Part shown: positions 14,838-15,470 of the stretch, one piece after another
How the letters are laid out: each line of letters starts with the position of its first letter
Numbering within the stretch: the first letter of the stretch is position 1
Source: Rhodospirillaceae bacterium
GTDB taxonomy: Bacteria; Pseudomonadota; Alphaproteobacteria; Rhodospirillales; Rhodospirillaceae
DNA length: 15,470 nt
Direction of reading: 5' to 3'
Assembly: GCA_002691085.1 (NCBI GenBank)
Contig: NZGX01000041.1
Coordinates: 22,269 to 37,738, forward strand
The notes under the pieces: generated by a model
Seen by the model: the letters and a program-made list of their open reading frames with translations, nothing else
Database searches by the model: none
Told to the model about the DNA's origin: nothing
Position numbers and translations under genes: made by a program

Positions 14838-15302
14838 TTAAGACTTTCTTCTATTTTTCTTATTTAAAACTGCAAAATCCAATAACTCAGGACTCTGTGC
14901 TTGGTGTGGATGTTCTGGACCAGAGTAAACCTTAAGTTTTTTTAGCTGATCTCTTCCCAAAGGACCTTTTGGCATCATTCTTTGAACAGCCATCTGTAAA
15001 ACTCTCTCAGGGAAAGAACCTTCAAGAACTTGCCTTACAGATCTTGACTTGATACCTCCAGGATAGCCAGTATGCCAATAATAATTTTTTTTATCAAACT
15101 TGGACCCTGTAAGGTGGACTTTTGACGCATTTACAACAACAACGTTATCCCCTGTATCTATGTGAGGAGTATATATTGTTTTATGCTTACCCCTTAATAT
15201 TGTAGCAATTTTCGCAGCAAGACGACCAAGTACCAAACCCTCGGCATCGAGAAGAAACCATTTTCTTTTTACGTCTGCAGGTTTTGCAGAAAAAGTCTTC
15301 AT
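14838..15302 (-). CDS. rplM: 50S ribosomal protein L13
   Basis: L13 is an early-assembly protein of the large subunit. The 154 residues match the family in length and motifs: KWFLLDAEGLVLGRLAAKIA at 14-33, LRGKHKTIYTPHIDTGD at 36-52, VVVNASKVHLTGSK at 55-68, the L13 signature region VQRMMPKGPLGRDQL at 106-120, and LKVYSGPEHPHQAQSPE at 123-139. The ATG at 15302 has AAGG 7 bases upstream. In E. coli L13 represses the rplM-rpsI transcript at translation; I see no recognisable conserved leader structure here, so that mode of control is not shown. It is the first gene of the rplM-rpsI transcript. Confidence 0.98.
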   Translation of the reverse strand: MKTFSAKPADVKRKWFLLDAEGLVLGRLAAKIATILRGKHKTIYTPHIDTGDNVVVVNASKVHLTGSKFDKKNYYWHTGYPGGIKSRSVRQVLEGSFPERVLQMAVQRMMPKGPLGRDQLKKLKVYSGPEHPHQAQSPELLDFAVLNKKNRRKS

Positions 15303-15369
15303 AATTTTACCTTAGTATCAAGAGAAGTGCATACAATATAAATATAAAAAAATATTTAAATATGCAGAT

Positions 15370-15398
15370 TTATTAGGCTTTAGTTGATAATATGTCAA
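15370..15398 (-). promoter_or_regulatory. Candidate promoter of rplM-rpsI
   Basis: A perfect TTGACA -35 box lies on the minus strand at 15398-15393. Exactly 17 bases downstream is TAATAA (15375-15370), a weak -10 match. It stands about 70 bases before the rplM ATG, in the 131-base gap between the tRNA and rplM. The exact -35 and spacing make it the best candidate here. Confidence 0.4.
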
Positions 15399-15433
15399 TG
15401 ATTTTCAATATTTAGCCTTAGCATTTTTAATGT

Positions 15434-15470
15434 TGGGGCGAGTGATGGGATTTGAACCCACGGCCTCCTG
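15434..15470 (-). tRNA. 3' end of a tRNA, probably tRNA-His (partial)
   Basis: The minus strand reads into the last 37 bases of a tRNA: a piece of anticodon stem and variable loop (CAGG-AGGCC), the T arm GTGGG-TTCAAAT-CCCAT (15445-15461), the acceptor strand CACTCGC (15438-15444), a discriminator C at 15437, and an encoded CCA (15434-15436). A C discriminator is almost diagnostic for bacterial tRNA-His, and AGGCC-GTGGG matches alphaproteobacterial tRNA-His. The anticodon is outside the window, so the identity is inferred; C at the last acceptor position argues against tRNA-Pro. Confidence 0.75.

Noticed and set aside
1..15470. CRISPR array, insertion sequence, prophage or toxin-antitoxin system
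   Set aside because: No spaced direct repeats, terminal inverted repeats, transposase, integrase or paired small genes were found on either strand.

Overview
The window is a gene-dense, AT-rich stretch (roughly one third G+C, judged by eye) that reads as the chromosome of a free-living, probably marine, alphaproteobacterium. The evidence is the gene order. The run alaC-like aminotransferase, hom, glpX, recJ and the run rplM, rpsI, argC are arrangements I know from alphaproteobacteria. The S9 protein has the long N-terminus usual in that class, and the OmpA-type lipoprotein carries the 'FPNLADVPD' motif and 'GHASSRT' variant of the OmpA core seen in Rhodospirillales-like bacteria. No species can be named from the sequence alone.

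Layout from left to right. Bases 1-820, plus strand: the C-terminal end of an OppA-type peptide-binding protein, then a MOSC-domain protein 6 bases behind it. Bases 817-2855, minus strand: an exported TPR protein followed by a flavoprotein with a twin-arginine leader; the flavoprotein stop overlaps the MOSC stop. Bases 2934-3009: tRNA-Glu(UUC), minus strand, with its own promoter. Bases 3102-3602, plus strand: a GNAT acetyltransferase of the phosphinothricin/methionine-sulfoximine type. Bases 3635-4267, minus strand: a secreted protein built from two HdeA-like halves. Bases 4414-9758, minus strand, transcribed right to left: aminotransferase, homoserine dehydrogenase, class II fructose-1,6-bisphosphatase and RecJ, tightly packed. 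Bases 9874-10875: an OmpA-family lipoprotein. Bases 11073-15302, minus strand: rplM, rpsI, a TPR-glycosyltransferase-like protein, argC and a gamma-carbonic-anhydrase-family protein. Bases 15434-15470: the 3' end of a tRNA, probably tRNA-His.

How the genes fit together. The aminotransferase and Hom join pyruvate/alanine and aspartate-family amino acid synthesis; GlpX serves gluconeogenesis; RecJ is a repair nuclease carried on the same transcript. L13 and S9 are co-made ribosomal proteins, followed by arginine synthesis (ArgC) and a hexapeptide-repeat protein. The left-hand part is the accessory side: exported or envelope proteins of unknown substrate.

There is no gene-free stretch over 300 bases; the longest is 10876-11072 (197 bases). 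I see no insertion sequence, CRISPR array, phage gene or toxin-antitoxin pair. The window is mostly core chromosome, and I do not find a convincing new multi-gene system. The points most worth checking are the TPR-glycosyltransferase-like gene whose coding signal runs past its first usable start codon (14160-14306), the duplicated HdeA-like secreted protein, and the exported TPR/flavoprotein pair.
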